Assembly (NCBI RefSeq): GCF_000719515.1
Contig: NZ_JOGR01000003.1
Span: 310,001 to 374,000, forward strand
Direction: 5' to 3'
Length of the DNA: 64,000 bases
Source of the DNA: Glycomyces sp. NRRL B-16210
GTDB taxonomy: Bacteria; Actinomycetota; Actinomycetes; Mycobacteriales; Micromonosporaceae
Position 1 is the stretch's first letter. The number at the start of each line of letters is the position of its first letter. Below are positions 1 to 7,257 of this stretch, one piece after another. A program made the position numbers and the translations under genes. Under the pieces are notes generated by a model. It did no database searches. It was not told the DNA's origin and saw only the letters and a list, made by a program, of their open reading frames with translations.

Positions 1-2
1 GG

Positions 3-227
3 CGCCGGGGCATCACGGTGAACCTCGTCGCCCCCGGCTGGATCCCGGTCGAGCGGCACGGCGAGCTGACCGACGCGGACACGGCCGGGTACGTGGCCGA
101 TGTCGCGGTGGGCCGCATCGGGGTTCCCGAGGACATCGCCTCGGCGGTCGCCCATCTCGCCTCGGAGTCGGCCTCGTTCATCACCGGCCAGCGCCTCACC
201 GTCAACGGCGGCCACAACATGGATTGA
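3..227 (+). CDS. SDR-family oxidoreductase, C-terminal fragment (5' truncated by window edge)
   Basis: This is the last 74 or so codons of a short-chain dehydrogenase/reductase; the frame is open to the window start and continues upstream of it. The visible text begins RRGITVNLVAPGW, the strand following the catalytic YxxxK region in classical SDRs, and ends with the family's usual tail (PEDIASAVAHLASESASFITGQ then VNGGHNMD). The Rossmann nucleotide-binding motif and the catalytic residues lie outside the window, so the substrate cannot be judged. SDRs of this type are NAD(P)H-dependent cytoplasmic oxidoreductases, often annotated FabG-like. A strong hairpin follows the stop codon. Confidence 0.85.
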   Translation, partial: RRGITVNLVAPGWIPVERHGELTDADTAGYVADVAVGRIGVPEDIASAVAHLASESASFITGQRLTVNGGHNMD

Positions 228-232
228 TAGGT

Positions 233-263
233 CTCCGGCCGGCCGTTGACAGACCGGCCGGAG
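233..263. terminator. Bidirectional terminator hairpin between SDR gene and CE4 deacetylase
   Basis: A perfect 10-bp stem (CTCCGGCCGG, 233-242, against 254-263) with an 11-nt loop sits between two convergent genes, 6 nt after the SDR stop and 9 nt after the stop of the minus-strand deacetylase. There is no long U-tract, which is usual for actinobacterial terminators. Confidence 0.7.
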
Positions 264-271
264 CTATTCAG

Positions 272-1402
272 TTAGGCCCGGGACCATTTCTGGTTGTCGC
301 CGCCCCAGCAGCTGTAGAGCTGCACCGGGGCGCCGTTGGAGGAGCTGTAGACGTCGAGGCACATGTTGGCGTGGCCGACGCTGCGGATCGTCCCGTCGGA
401 GCCGAACGTCCACTTCTGCCCGCCGGAGCCGTTGCACGAGGAGAGCTGCACGAGCGTGCCGTTGCTCCCCGAGGGCGCGGTCAGGCAGGTGCCGAGGACC
501 CGCAGCTCCTGCGCGGCGGTGTAGGTGAACTGCTGGTTCGCCCCTTGGTAGCAGGAGTAGAGCTGGACGTTGGTGCCGCTGGCGGTGCTGCCGTTGGGAA
601 CGTCGATGCACTTGCCCGCGGAGGTGCTGCGCAGGAGGTCGGTGCCGCCACCGGTGCCGGGATCGGTGGGGTCGCCGCCGCCAGGCTCGGTCGGGTCGCC
701 GCCGCCGGGGGCGCCGTCGGGGGCGACGGCCTGGCCGGTGGTCGGGGAGATCATGCCCGCGCACAGGCCGCGGGCGCTCAGGTCGGCGGCGATCTGCGGG
801 ATCGCGTTGATCGTGGTCTGGTAGGCGTCGTGCATGAGGATCACGCCGCCGTTCTGGAGGCTCTGGGCGGCCTGCACGATCTGCGCGGTGCTGGCGCCGT
901 TCCAGTCCTGGGAGTCGACGGTCCAGATGACCTCGGTGAGGCCGTACTGGGCCTCGACGGACTGAAGGGTCGAGTTGGTCTCGCCGAACGGGGGCCGGAA
1001 GAGCTTCGGGGTGATGCCGGTGGCCTGCTGGATCGCCTGCTGGGTGCTGGAGATCTCCTCGGCCATCTGCTGGGCACTGAGCTGGGTCATGTGCGGGTGG
1101 GACCAGGAGTGGTTCTCGACCCACATGCCCGCGTTGGCCTGCGCCTGGGCGAGACTGGGGTTGCTGGAGACGTTCTGGCCGGTGTTGAACATGGTCGCCC
1201 GCAGCCCGTTCGCGGTGAGCGCGTTGAGCAGACTGGTGGTGGTGCCGGGGTTGGGCCCGTCGTCGTAGGTGAGCGCGACGTAGCCGTTGCAGTTCTGCGC
1301 CTGCGCGGGCGCGGCGGCGCCGAAGCTGAGCGCCACGGCGGCGCCGGCGGCGAGCGCGAACGCGGACAGGGTGGCGATGAGCGGTCTCATGCGGCTTCGC
1401 AT
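272..1402 (-). CDS. Secreted polysaccharide deacetylase (CE4/NodB) with C-terminal ricin-B lectin domain
   Basis: The 376-residue protein is exported: a basic start followed by a hydrophobic stretch (about 8-35) ends in AAAPAQAQ, a plausible signal peptidase I site. The catalytic NodB domain (about 40-220) shows the CE4 motifs in order: TYDDGP with Asp47/Asp48, the metal-binding H98 and H102 in HSWSH, RPPFGE, a W..DSQDW block and LMHD. A Gly/Pro/Asp-rich linker (about 225-255) leads to a ricin-B-type beta-trefoil (about 256-376) with repeated QxW-type motifs (QQFTY, QKWTF, QKWSR). CE4 enzymes remove O- or N-acetyl groups from xylan, chitin or peptidoglycan; the lectin would tether the enzyme to polysaccharide. 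The architecture resembles Streptomyces acetylxylan/chitin deacetylases, but the substrate is not determined here. The start at 1402 is supported by AAGGAGG 7 nt upstream. Confidence 0.93.
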   Translation of the reverse strand: MRSRMRPLIATLSAFALAAGAAVALSFGAAAPAQAQNCNGYVALTYDDGPNPGTTTSLLNALTANGLRATMFNTGQNVSSNPSLAQAQANAGMWVENHSWSHPHMTQLSAQQMAEEISSTQQAIQQATGITPKLFRPPFGETNSTLQSVEAQYGLTEVIWTVDSQDWNGASTAQIVQAAQSLQNGGVILMHDAYQTTINAIPQIAADLSARGLCAGMISPTTGQAVAPDGAPGGGDPTEPGGGDPTDPGTGGGTDLLRSTSAGKCIDVPNGSTASGTNVQLYSCYQGANQQFTYTAAQELRVLGTCLTAPSGSNGTLVQLSSCNGSGGQKWTFGSDGTIRSVGHANMCLDVYSSSNGAPVQLYSCWGGDNQKWSRA

Positions 1403-1781
1403 GGTTGCCCTCCTTGGGGTGGCTCCCGGACGGGCGCGGCGGCGGTCCGGGAGTACGGCGCATCAGTCGGCATCGACGAAGACCCGGGGGCTTGTCGTCA
1501 TGAGGGGGTGACGGTGGAGCGATGTTCCGCGGATGAACAGGAACGCCTCGAATTATCCGGACGGCTCCACAGCGGAACAAGACCTCCAGCCGCCCAATAC
1601 ATCGACATGCATCAATTCATCTGCGACCGGTCGGCAAACGGTCGGCAAACGGTCTCCGAACGGCGCCCCCACTGCGGTTTCGGCCCCGTAAGCAACTCGT
1701 GCTCCGGCTTCCGGGATCAGTCGTCCAAGTCGAAAGACCGCTCCCGTCCGTCAGGAGGAAGCCGCTCGTTGCGGCGTTCGC
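1403..1781. other. Intergenic region, no gene recognised
   Basis: This divergent spacer between the deacetylase and the next plus-strand gene holds no open frame that looks coding. It contains an 11-bp tandem duplication (GGTCGGCAAAC at 1629-1639 and 1640-1650). The leaderless-type promoter of the following gene lies at its right end. Nothing else was recognised. Confidence 0.5.
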
Positions 1782-1787
1782 TACGAT
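1782..1787 (+). promoter_or_regulatory. -10 element (TACGAT) of a leaderless promoter
   Basis: TACGAT ends exactly 7 nt before the ATG at 1795. This decides the start of the downstream gene, which has no Shine-Dalgarno sequence. Confidence 0.55.
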
Positions 1788-1794
1788 CCCGTAC

Positions 1795-2559
1795 ATGGAT
1801 ATCGGCTCCGCCATGCGACAGCGCCTCATCGACGAACTCGACCTCATCATCCGCCGGCCCGGGATGTACTCGAGCGATGGCATTTCGCTGCAGGCGATCT
1901 GTTCGATGCGTCTCAGCGACCTACTGTTCCTGGACGGCACGCCCGAGATGGACTTCCACAGCCTCGGCATCGGAGCGAAATACGGCAAGTGCGGCATCAT
2001 CGGCCCCTTCCATCAGAGGTTCGGTCGTGAGCGGAAGTTCTACAACGAGGTGGCCTCCGTTTTCGCCGAGATCTTCCACCAGCACGGGTACTTCACTCCC
2101 GAACGGCTGGTGCCCGATGAGGAATGGTCGAAGCTGGTCGAGACTGCAGACACCGCTTACGTCGACACCGACGTCCGCATGAGCGAGATCCTCGACGCCT
2201 TCGGACCTCCTAGCCTCAAGATCGGTCGCGATCTGCTTTGCTATGCGCCTGAAGACGGCACAGGCTGGGTCTTCATCGACTGTTTCTGGGAAACCACCGC
2301 GGCCTACCAACCGGGCACCGGCGGGCTGGGAAACTTCACCGAAACCTACGATCCGCTCGTCCGCGACATCCGGCTGCCCGGCGAGAACTTCGAAGAGAAC
2401 CTGCGCCTCACCCTCTACGGCAGGTTCCTCCGCTGGGGGCCGGGCTGGTGGATCTATCACCCCAACAATGGTCAGTCGGCGGAAGCGCGGGCCATCGCCG
2501 CTCAACTTCGCGAAGTTGAGGCCTCGGACCCGTCTCAACCGTCGCACCCTGACCTGTAG
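1795..2559 (+). CDS. Hypothetical protein, accessory region (possibly immunity-like)
   Basis: I do not recognise this 254-residue protein. It looks soluble, with no signal peptide or membrane segment, and is rich in aromatic residues and acidic patches. It begins MDIGSAMRQRLIDELDLI and contains GWVFIDCFWETTAAY and GPGWWIYHPNNGQSAEA. This overall look, together with mixed codon use and orphan placement next to two other small unknown genes, resembles immunity-like proteins of polymorphic toxin loci, but no toxin gene is present. The ATG at 1795 is chosen because TACGAT lies 7 nt upstream; a longer in-frame reading from 1699 has no support. It ends shortly before the first copy of the duplicated nucS 5' end. 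Confidence 0.7.
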   Translation: MDIGSAMRQRLIDELDLIIRRPGMYSSDGISLQAICSMRLSDLLFLDGTPEMDFHSLGIGAKYGKCGIIGPFHQRFGRERKFYNEVASVFAEIFHQHGYFTPERLVPDEEWSKLVETADTAYVDTDVRMSEILDAFGPPSLKIGRDLLCYAPEDGTGWVFIDCFWETTAAYQPGTGGLGNFTETYDPLVRDIRLPGENFEENLRLTLYGRFLRWGPGWWIYHPNNGQSAEARAIAAQLREVEASDPSQPSHPDL

Positions 2560-2614
2560 CCCTGCAATATCGCACCGCCGGGTGTACGCGCAGGAAGGGG
2601 CACGGCATGGCCGG

Positions 2615-2620
2615 TATGGT
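2615..2620 (+). promoter_or_regulatory. -10 element (TATGGT) of nucS copy A
   Basis: TATGGT ends 7 nt before the ATG at 2628, the same geometry as at nucS copy B. About 40 bp of sequence upstream of the two copies is recognisably related but diverged; GTACGCGCAG is shared by both. Confidence 0.55.
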
Positions 2621-2626
2621 GGCGGG

Positions 2627-2725
2627 CATGCGTTTGTTGGTGGCTCGTTGCCAGGTTGATTACACCGGTCGGCTTTCGGCCCATTTGCCCATGGCGACCC
2701 GCCTGCTCATCTGGAAGGCGGACGG
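2627..2725 (+). repeat. 99-bp perfect direct repeat, copy A: duplicated 5' end of nucS
   Basis: These 99 bp are identical to 3848-3946 and encode the first 32-33 codons of NucS (MRLLVARCQVDYTGRLSA...WKADG). Copy A has its own -10 element and start codon, but the nucS homology stops at GACGG (2725), after which the sequence belongs to a minus-strand gene. Read onward, copy A would give a 54-residue product ending at 2792. The segment uses AT-ending codons (CGT, TTG, GCT, GTT, GAT, CTT) more than the rest of nucS. Confidence 0.95.
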
Positions 2726-3415
2726 GGGCAGTCTGGCCGTTTCCAAGAACGCATCCGCCTCGATCATGTCGAGGAGGGCCGAAGGCCCGTAGATCTTCGT
2801 ACCCCATAGGTCCCAGTCGGAGTAGATCAGCCAGGACTGATCCTCCGGCCAGATGTTGGAGGGACTGAACCCGATCTTCAGCTCCTCCAGGGCTTCCAGG
2901 TTCGCGAGTCGCCCTCTGAATACCGCGTCGGGCTCGTGGGTCACGGCTTCGGTCCAGTGCACGTATACCGTGGCGTCAGGCCCGTCGGAGCGTCTCAGTA
3001 GCTCAGCAAGCGCCTTGAAGGACTCGCCGTCAAGTCCTCCCTCCATCGGGGCCTGGACCAGTGAAGAGCTGGGGCCGCTCAGGTCGGCTGAAGGAAACGA
3101 GTGGCGAGACGGGATCGGGTAGATCGTGTCATGACCGACCCGGACGATTGGGTTACCGGTTCGCTCGGACAGCTCGCTCCAGCGCAGCCGGCGCCATCCA
3201 GACACCGGAGCGGCATCCCATTTGAAGCCGGATGTGCGAACCAGCTCTGCAGCAGGGTCCTGCTGCTCGTACATCGCATGCAGAATCCACAGTCCGGCTG
3301 CCCCAGGTTCAAGATCGAACCCGCAGTAATCACCGACGCCATCCTCGTATAGCCACAGGAGTTCCATGCCATCGGTTCGGGACCACGAACCGATCTTCGC
3401 TTCCAATTCGCTCAT
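2660..3415 (-). CDS. Hypothetical immunity-like protein, C-terminus fused into antisense nucS repeat
   Basis: The function is unknown. The 251-residue product is soluble, Trp-rich and acidic. Its tail, SWLIYSDWDLWGTKIYGPSALL...ADAFLETARLP, has the look of immunity or SMI1-type proteins that end a few residues after such a motif. Here the frame does not stop there. It crosses the junction with nucS copy A and adds about 22 residues read antisense through the repeat, so the native stop codon was probably lost in the rearrangement. The start at 3415 is chosen because its ATG overlaps the upstream gene's TGA (ATGA), indicating translational coupling; an extra in-frame start at 3436 is less likely. 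The two genes form the cargo between the 99-bp repeats. Confidence 0.7.
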   Translation of the reverse strand: MSELEAKIGSWSRTDGMELLWLYEDGVGDYCGFDLEPGAAGLWILHAMYEQQDPAAELVRTSGFKWDAAPVSGWRRLRWSELSERTGNPIVRVGHDTIYPIPSRHSFPSADLSGPSSSLVQAPMEGGLDGESFKALAELLRRSDGPDATVYVHWTEAVTHEPDAVFRGRLANLEALEELKIGFSPSNIWPEDQSWLIYSDWDLWGTKIYGPSALLDMIEADAFLETARLPPSAFQMSRRVAMGKWAESRPV

Positions 3416-3708
3416 TGCCCGAGCTCCCGATCGCATTCGGTCAAGGTGAACTCGCCCGGCGTGCCGCTTTGCCGCAGCGCTACTTCGAACTCGGAGCCGT
3501 CATCGAAGATCACCGTGAAGTACGGGCTCCCCTCGCACAACAGTCCCCACACCTCGATGGACCCGGGATCTGCGAGCAGTTCTGGATTGAGTGAGCCCTG
3601 CGCCGAGCATCGGCTTCCCGACTCGAACACAATGATCTCGACATCGAAAGGTATATGGACGACTGAGTTGGCTCGCCACTCGAGCCGGGCCTTGAGGGGT
3701 GCAACCAC
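3412..3708 (-). CDS. Small hypothetical protein, first gene of two-gene cassette
   Basis: This 98-residue protein is unrecognised. It appears to be an all-beta soluble domain (VVHIPFDVEIIVFESGS, SPYFTVIFDDGSEFEVAL) with no signal or membrane segment. It starts with GTG at 3708, with GATAAT 6 nt upstream on the minus strand as a possible leaderless -10. It overlaps the following gene by ATGA. The pair sits between the two nucS repeats and may be an orphan immunity cassette, which is inference from context and composition only. Confidence 0.65.
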   Translation of the reverse strand: MVAPLKARLEWRANSVVHIPFDVEIIVFESGSRCSAQGSLNPELLADPGSIEVWGLLCEGSPYFTVIFDDGSEFEVALRQSGTPGEFTLTECDRELGQ

Positions 3709-3835
3709 CTGTGGATTATCTCGCCACCGTCGCGCTCAGGTTCCGGGGGCTGCCGCGATCCGCTGGTGCCGGTCAGCGCCCTCAACGTGGTGCACAGACA
3801 GGCGTACGCGCAGAGACCTGGCACCAGGGCGGCGG

Positions 3836-3841
3836 TAGGGT
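3836..3841 (+). promoter_or_regulatory. -10 element (TAGGGT) of nucS copy B
   Basis: TAGGGT ends 7 nt before the ATG at 3849. It is the diverged counterpart of the TATGGT at copy A. Confidence 0.55.
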
Positions 3842-3847
3842 GCTTGC

Positions 3848-3946
3848 CATGCGTTTGTTGGTGGCTCGTTGCCAGGTTGATTACACCGGTCGGCTTTCGG
3901 CCCATTTGCCCATGGCGACCCGCCTGCTCATCTGGAAGGCGGACGG
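3848..3946 (+). repeat. 99-bp perfect direct repeat, copy B: 5' end of the resident nucS
   Basis: This copy is identical base for base to 2627-2725. It is followed directly by the remainder of nucS, but with a junction deletion that throws the two parts out of frame. Confidence 0.95.
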
Positions 3947-4471
3947 AACTGGATGACGCCGCCGTGCACGGTCGTCGAAGGGGCACACGAGTGGACGGTG
4001 ACCTCCAAGAAGTCCGGCGACCAGCTCAAGATCACCATCGAGGAGGTCTTCCACGACTCCTCCCATGAGCTCGGGATCGACCCCGGGCTCCAGAAGGACG
4101 GCGTCGAGGCCCACCTCCAGGAGCTCCTCGCCGCCGACACCGCGCCACTCGGCAAGGGCTGGTCGCTGGTGCGCCGCGAGTACCCCACCGCGATCGGGCC
4201 CGTCGACCTCATGTGCCGCAACGCCGACGGCGGGCACGTGGCCGTGGAGATCAAGCGCCGCGGGGAGATCGACGGCGTCGAGCAGCTGACCCGCTACCTC
4301 GAACTGCTCAACCGCGACCCTCTGCTGGCCCCGGTCGACGGCGTCTTCGCCGCCCAGGCGATCAAGCCGCAGGCGCGGGTCCTCGCCGAGGACCGCGGCA
4401 TCCGCTGCGTCGTGCTCGACTACGACGACCTCCGCGGCGCGGTCGACCAGACCCAGCCGCGCCTGTTCTAG
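3849..4471 (+). pseudogene. nucS: nucS, mismatch-specific endonuclease, disrupted by a junction deletion and frameshift
   Basis: NucS (EndoMS) is the actinobacterial non-canonical mismatch-repair nuclease, about 225 residues long. Codons 1-32 (MRLLVARCQVDYTGR...WKADG) are intact, but they run into GGAACTGGATGA and stop at 3956. The rest resumes one base out of frame at NWMTPPC (3947) and continues to the normal C-terminus LF at 4471. Compared with mycobacterial NucS, about 14 residues (SVxVH...YKPL) are missing, so the deletion is near 43 bp. The C-terminal RecB-like nuclease domain looks complete (GPVDLMCRN, VAVEIKRRGEIDGVEQLTRYLELL, with catalytic Asp and E-x-K). An ATG at 3953 could start a 172-residue protein lacking the N-terminal dimerisation/DNA-binding part, unlikely to act normally. 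The loss coincides exactly with the end of the 99-bp repeat, so it is a rearrangement scar and not a simple base-calling error. Confidence 0.85.
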
Positions 4472-4478
4472 CGCAACG

Positions 4479-4511
4479 CAAAAGGGCCGCGGCACCGCCG
4501 CGGCCCTTTTG
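4479..4511. terminator. Bidirectional terminator, nucS / DUF4190 gene
   Basis: A 14-bp stem (4479-4492 with 4498-4511; arms begin CAAAAGGGCC and end GGCCCTTTTG) lies between convergent genes and has A/T runs on both flanks. Confidence 0.85.
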
Positions 4512-4521
4512 TTCGTATCGC

Positions 4522-4899
4522 TTACAGATCCAGGATATCGGCGCACTCGGCGTTGCCGTAGACCGCCGAGTTCGGGTCCTCGCACTGCGACTTGGCGAAG
4601 TTGACGAGCGCGACGCTGATCACGACAGCGGCGGCGAGCGCCAAAATGCCCAGGATGAGACCGGCGATGCCGGCACCCTTGCCCTTGCCGCCGCGCGAGC
4701 CGGACTTGACGATCGCGACGATGCCGAAGATGATGGCGAGCACGCCGAGCGGGATCGCGGTGAAGAGGTTGATGCCGGGGATCCACGAGAAGACGATGAG
4801 GGCGACGAGGCCGAGCACCAGGGCGGTGACGGCGAAGCCGTTGCCCTGCTTCGCGGGAAGGGGCCCGGGGGCGGGGGCCGGGGCGGGCGGGTAAGCCAC
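4522..4899 (-). CDS. Small DUF4190-type membrane protein
   Basis: This 125-residue protein has a Pro/Ala-rich cytoplasmic start (MAYPPAPAPAPGPLPAKQGN), then two hydrophobic hairpins: about 22-64 (FAVTALVLGLVALIV..IPLGVLAIIFGIVAI) and about 77-100 (AGLILGILALAAAVV). A Gly/Lys-rich loop lies between them, and a short C-terminal tail carries two Cys. This is the DUF4190 layout common in actinobacteria; its role is unknown. The GTG start at 4899 has AGGAG 5 nt upstream. A TAGACT hexamer (4953-4958, minus strand) is a candidate -10. Confidence 0.8.
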   Translation of the reverse strand: MAYPPAPAPAPGPLPAKQGNGFAVTALVLGLVALIVFSWIPGINLFTAIPLGVLAIIFGIVAIVKSGSRGGKGKGAGIAGLILGILALAAAVVISVALVNFAKSQCEDPNSAVYGNAECADILDL

Positions 4900-5310
4900 G
4901 GGGAACTCCTATGGTTGTCGATCAATCGGTTCGTTCGGGCCGAACAGCGCCGAGTCTAGGGTGGCGCTGCCAGCCCCGTACCGGTCGCGGACCGAACAGT
5001 ATCAGAGACCTCGCTCACGGTGGGCCCGCGGACCAGGGACCAGACCGAACTGTCTGATCCCCATAGGACGTTGGCGCATTGATCGACCGCGGGCGCAGTA
5101 CGACTGCGCTCCGATCCTGCGGTCCTCACGGCGAAAGCGGGCCCGGGCTTTTCCAAGTCGTCCCCGATCGCTCCTGTGGCAACCGATGGCCGGCGCATTC
5201 GGCCCGTCGGAATTGGCGCATTCTTCACATCGCTGCAACTGCCGCGTCACGCCGGCGGCCCCTCCGCAGGGGTGAACGAGCACGTGGGAGCGGCGTGCAA
5301 GACTATTGGC
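4900..5310. other. Divergent intergenic region
   Basis: About 410 bp separate the divergent DUF4190 gene and manC. It holds the possible -10 TAGACT of the minus gene (4953-4958) and AAGACT (5299-5304) 6 nt before the manC start. No additional coding frame, hairpin or known RNA motif was recognised. Confidence 0.45.
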
Positions 5311-6399
5311 ATGCTTCACGCGGTGGTCCCCGCAGGCGGTTCCGGAACCCGGCTCTGGCCCCTGTCTCGCGCGCAACGACCCAAATTCCTGCTGCCCTTG
5401 ACCGGCACGGACTCCTCGTTGCTGCAATCGACGGTCGAACGGGTCCGGCTCCTGTCGGAGCCCGACCACGTGTACGTGGTCACCGGCGCCGCCCACGCCG
5501 TCGACGTGGCCCGCCAGCTGCCCGACGTCCCCGGCGACAACATCCTGGTCGAGCCCTCCCCGCGCGACTCCGCGGCCGCGATCAGCCTCGCCGCCGCCGT
5601 CATCGCCGAGCGCGATCCCAAGGCGATCATGGGCGCCTTCGCCGCCGACCACCTCGTGCTCGACGGCGAGGCCTTCGCCAAGACCGTCGAGCGCGCCATG
5701 GAACTGGCCGCCACCGGCCTGCTCATGACCATCGGCATCAACCCCACCGGCCCCGACACCGGCTTCGGCTACCTGCGCCTGGGCGCCCCCGTCGGCCCCG
5801 GCTACCAGCTCGACGCCTTCGTGGAGAAGCCCGACCAGGTCTCGGCCGTCGAGTACGTCTCGGCCGGGAACTACCTGTGGAACGCCGGCATGTTCGTCTG
5901 GCGCGTGGACGTCTTCCTCGACCAGCTCGCCCAGCACCGCCCCGCCCTCCACGACGCCGTCCGCACCCTCGCGGCAGCCTGGGACTCCACCGGCCGCGAG
6001 GCCCTGTTCTCACAGCTGTGGCCCACCCTCGAGAAGATCTCGATCGACTACGCCGTCATGGAACCGGCCGCCGCGGCCGGTCGCGTCGGCGTCGTCCCCG
6101 GCGACTTCGAGTGGCACGACGTGGGCGACTACAACACCCTCGGCCAGGTCCTGCAAGCCGCCGACAAGGTCGGCAACGTGGTGGTCGAGCCGCGCGGCTC
6201 GGGCGAGGCGCTCCTGACCGAGTCCAAGCGCAACGTCGTCGTCCCCGCCTCCGGGCGCCTCGTCGCGGCCATCGGCGTCGACGACCTCATCATCGTCGAC
6301 ACCCCCGACGCGCTCCTGGTGTGCCCCAGGGACCGCGCCCAAGAGGTCAAGGGCCTCGTGGAGGAACTCAAGCAGGCGAAGCGAACCGATCTGGTCTAA
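5311..6399 (+). CDS. manC: Mannose-1-phosphate guanylyltransferase (GDP-mannose pyrophosphorylase)
   Basis: The 362-residue cytoplasmic enzyme makes GDP-mannose from Man-1-P and GTP, the donor for phosphatidylinositol mannosides, glycans and protein mannosylation. The N-terminus MLHAVVPAGGSGTRLWPLSR (5-19) carries the signature GGSGTRLWP and is followed by RPKFLLPL. Other family marks are EPSPRDSAAAISLAA, AFAADHLV, NPTGPDTGFGYLR, FVEKP and NAGMFVWR, and a central SIDYAVMEP..FEWHDVGDY block. There is no fused isomerase domain, so this is the short actinobacterial form (Rv3264c type). The start at 5311 begins the domain exactly, with a possible leaderless -10 (AAGACT) 6 nt upstream. The neighbours manB and manA supply its substrate. 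Confidence 0.93.
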   Translation: MLHAVVPAGGSGTRLWPLSRAQRPKFLLPLTGTDSSLLQSTVERVRLLSEPDHVYVVTGAAHAVDVARQLPDVPGDNILVEPSPRDSAAAISLAAAVIAERDPKAIMGAFAADHLVLDGEAFAKTVERAMELAATGLLMTIGINPTGPDTGFGYLRLGAPVGPGYQLDAFVEKPDQVSAVEYVSAGNYLWNAGMFVWRVDVFLDQLAQHRPALHDAVRTLAAAWDSTGREALFSQLWPTLEKISIDYAVMEPAAAAGRVGVVPGDFEWHDVGDYNTLGQVLQAADKVGNVVVEPRGSGEALLTESKRNVVVPASGRLVAAIGVDDLIIVDTPDALLVCPRDRAQEVKGLVEELKQAKRTDLV

Positions 6400-6911
6400 T
6401 GGCGCCCATGCAGCTCGCCACGCGCCACCGATCCGCAGTCGCCGCCGTCCTGCTCGCCTGCGCGGCGATCTACATCGCGGTCGCCGTCTCCCAGTGGCTC
6501 TTCGGGCTCGGCCTCGACCCCCGCGACGACACCCTCAGCCGCGCCGCGGGCATCGGCTTCACCGACGAGGCGCGCCGGACCCTCTTCTCGATACTGCCCG
6601 TGGCGCTTCCGGCACTGGCCGCGTTCCTCGCCCCCGCCACGCGACCCGGACGGGTGATCGGGCGCCTTACCCGTCTCGTCTACGTCGCCTACCTCGTTAT
6701 CGGAGTGCTGCTGGCGATGTCGGCGGCACGGTACGGCTTCGACGACGTCAGGCAACTGGACGAGGAAGGACAGGTCTTCATCGACCCCCGCGCCGCAGTG
6801 GAACGACTGCTGCTGGACGCGGTCTGGTTGGCACTGGCCGTGATCGGTCTCGTGTCCACCCGATGGAGCGGCTCTCGCGAGCGATCCGCCACCGCGGATC
6901 CGTCAAGCTGA
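6399..6911 (+). CDS. Hypothetical integral membrane protein coupled to manC
   Basis: This 170-residue protein has four predicted membrane segments: about 14-34 (AVAAVLLACAAIYIAVAVSQW), 62-82 (LFSILPVALPALAAFLA), 95-113 (LVYVAYLVIGVLLAMSA) and 137-154 (LLLDAVWLALAVIGLV). Its ATG shares the final A of the manC stop codon (TAATG), so translation is coupled. The family is not recognised; a link with mannosyl metabolism is suggested only by this overlap. Confidence 0.7.
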   Translation: MAPMQLATRHRSAVAAVLLACAAIYIAVAVSQWLFGLGLDPRDDTLSRAAGIGFTDEARRTLFSILPVALPALAAFLAPATRPGRVIGRLTRLVYVAYLVIGVLLAMSAARYGFDDVRQLDEEGQVFIDPRAAVERLLLDAVWLALAVIGLVSTRWSGSRERSATADPSS

Positions 6912-7257
6912 GTCCCCCACAAGCGTGAGTCTGAGGGGTCCTTCCGTCGATCAGATCACTGTGCGCTATCGTCTGATATCGAACCGTTATCGAATAGCGA
7001 TGAAGACTCATCGTCCATAGAGATGAGTCAGGCGGCGCGGCCCCATCTACAGGCCGCCCGCGGGCACCGGGCTTCATGAGAAGCGCTGCAATGCAGGACT
7101 GAACCACGAGCGGGCGACCGGCGCGCCCGCAGCGGGGCCGTACGCGTTTCAGGGGAGGGAACGCGTCCGCCCGAGAGTCCGCAAACCGATGCCGTGCAAG
7201 TGATTGCAAGGGGGGAGCACCGGTTCGACCGGTGCGCGAACGAGGAGGCGGACGTAT
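6912..7257. promoter_or_regulatory. whiB2 upstream region with phased TATCG repeats and an inverted repeat
   Basis: This 346-bp non-coding region precedes whiB2. It contains three direct repeats TATCG at 6967, 6977 and 6988, spaced 10-11 bp (one helical turn), followed by an 8-bp inverted repeat GACTCATC-N9-GATGAGTC (7005-7012/7022-7029). A GAGGAGG ribosome-binding site lies at 7242-7248. The repeats look like operator sites, but the regulator is not identifiable from sequence. Confidence 0.45.

Noticed and set aside
2627..3946. Insertion sequence flanked by target-site duplications
   Set aside because: There is no transposase, no terminal inverted repeats, and the 99-bp repeats are far longer than a target-site duplication.
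3849..4471. Sequencing error as explanation for the nucS break
   Set aside because: A single-base error cannot explain the loss of about 14 residues, and the break coincides exactly with the end of the 99-bp duplication.
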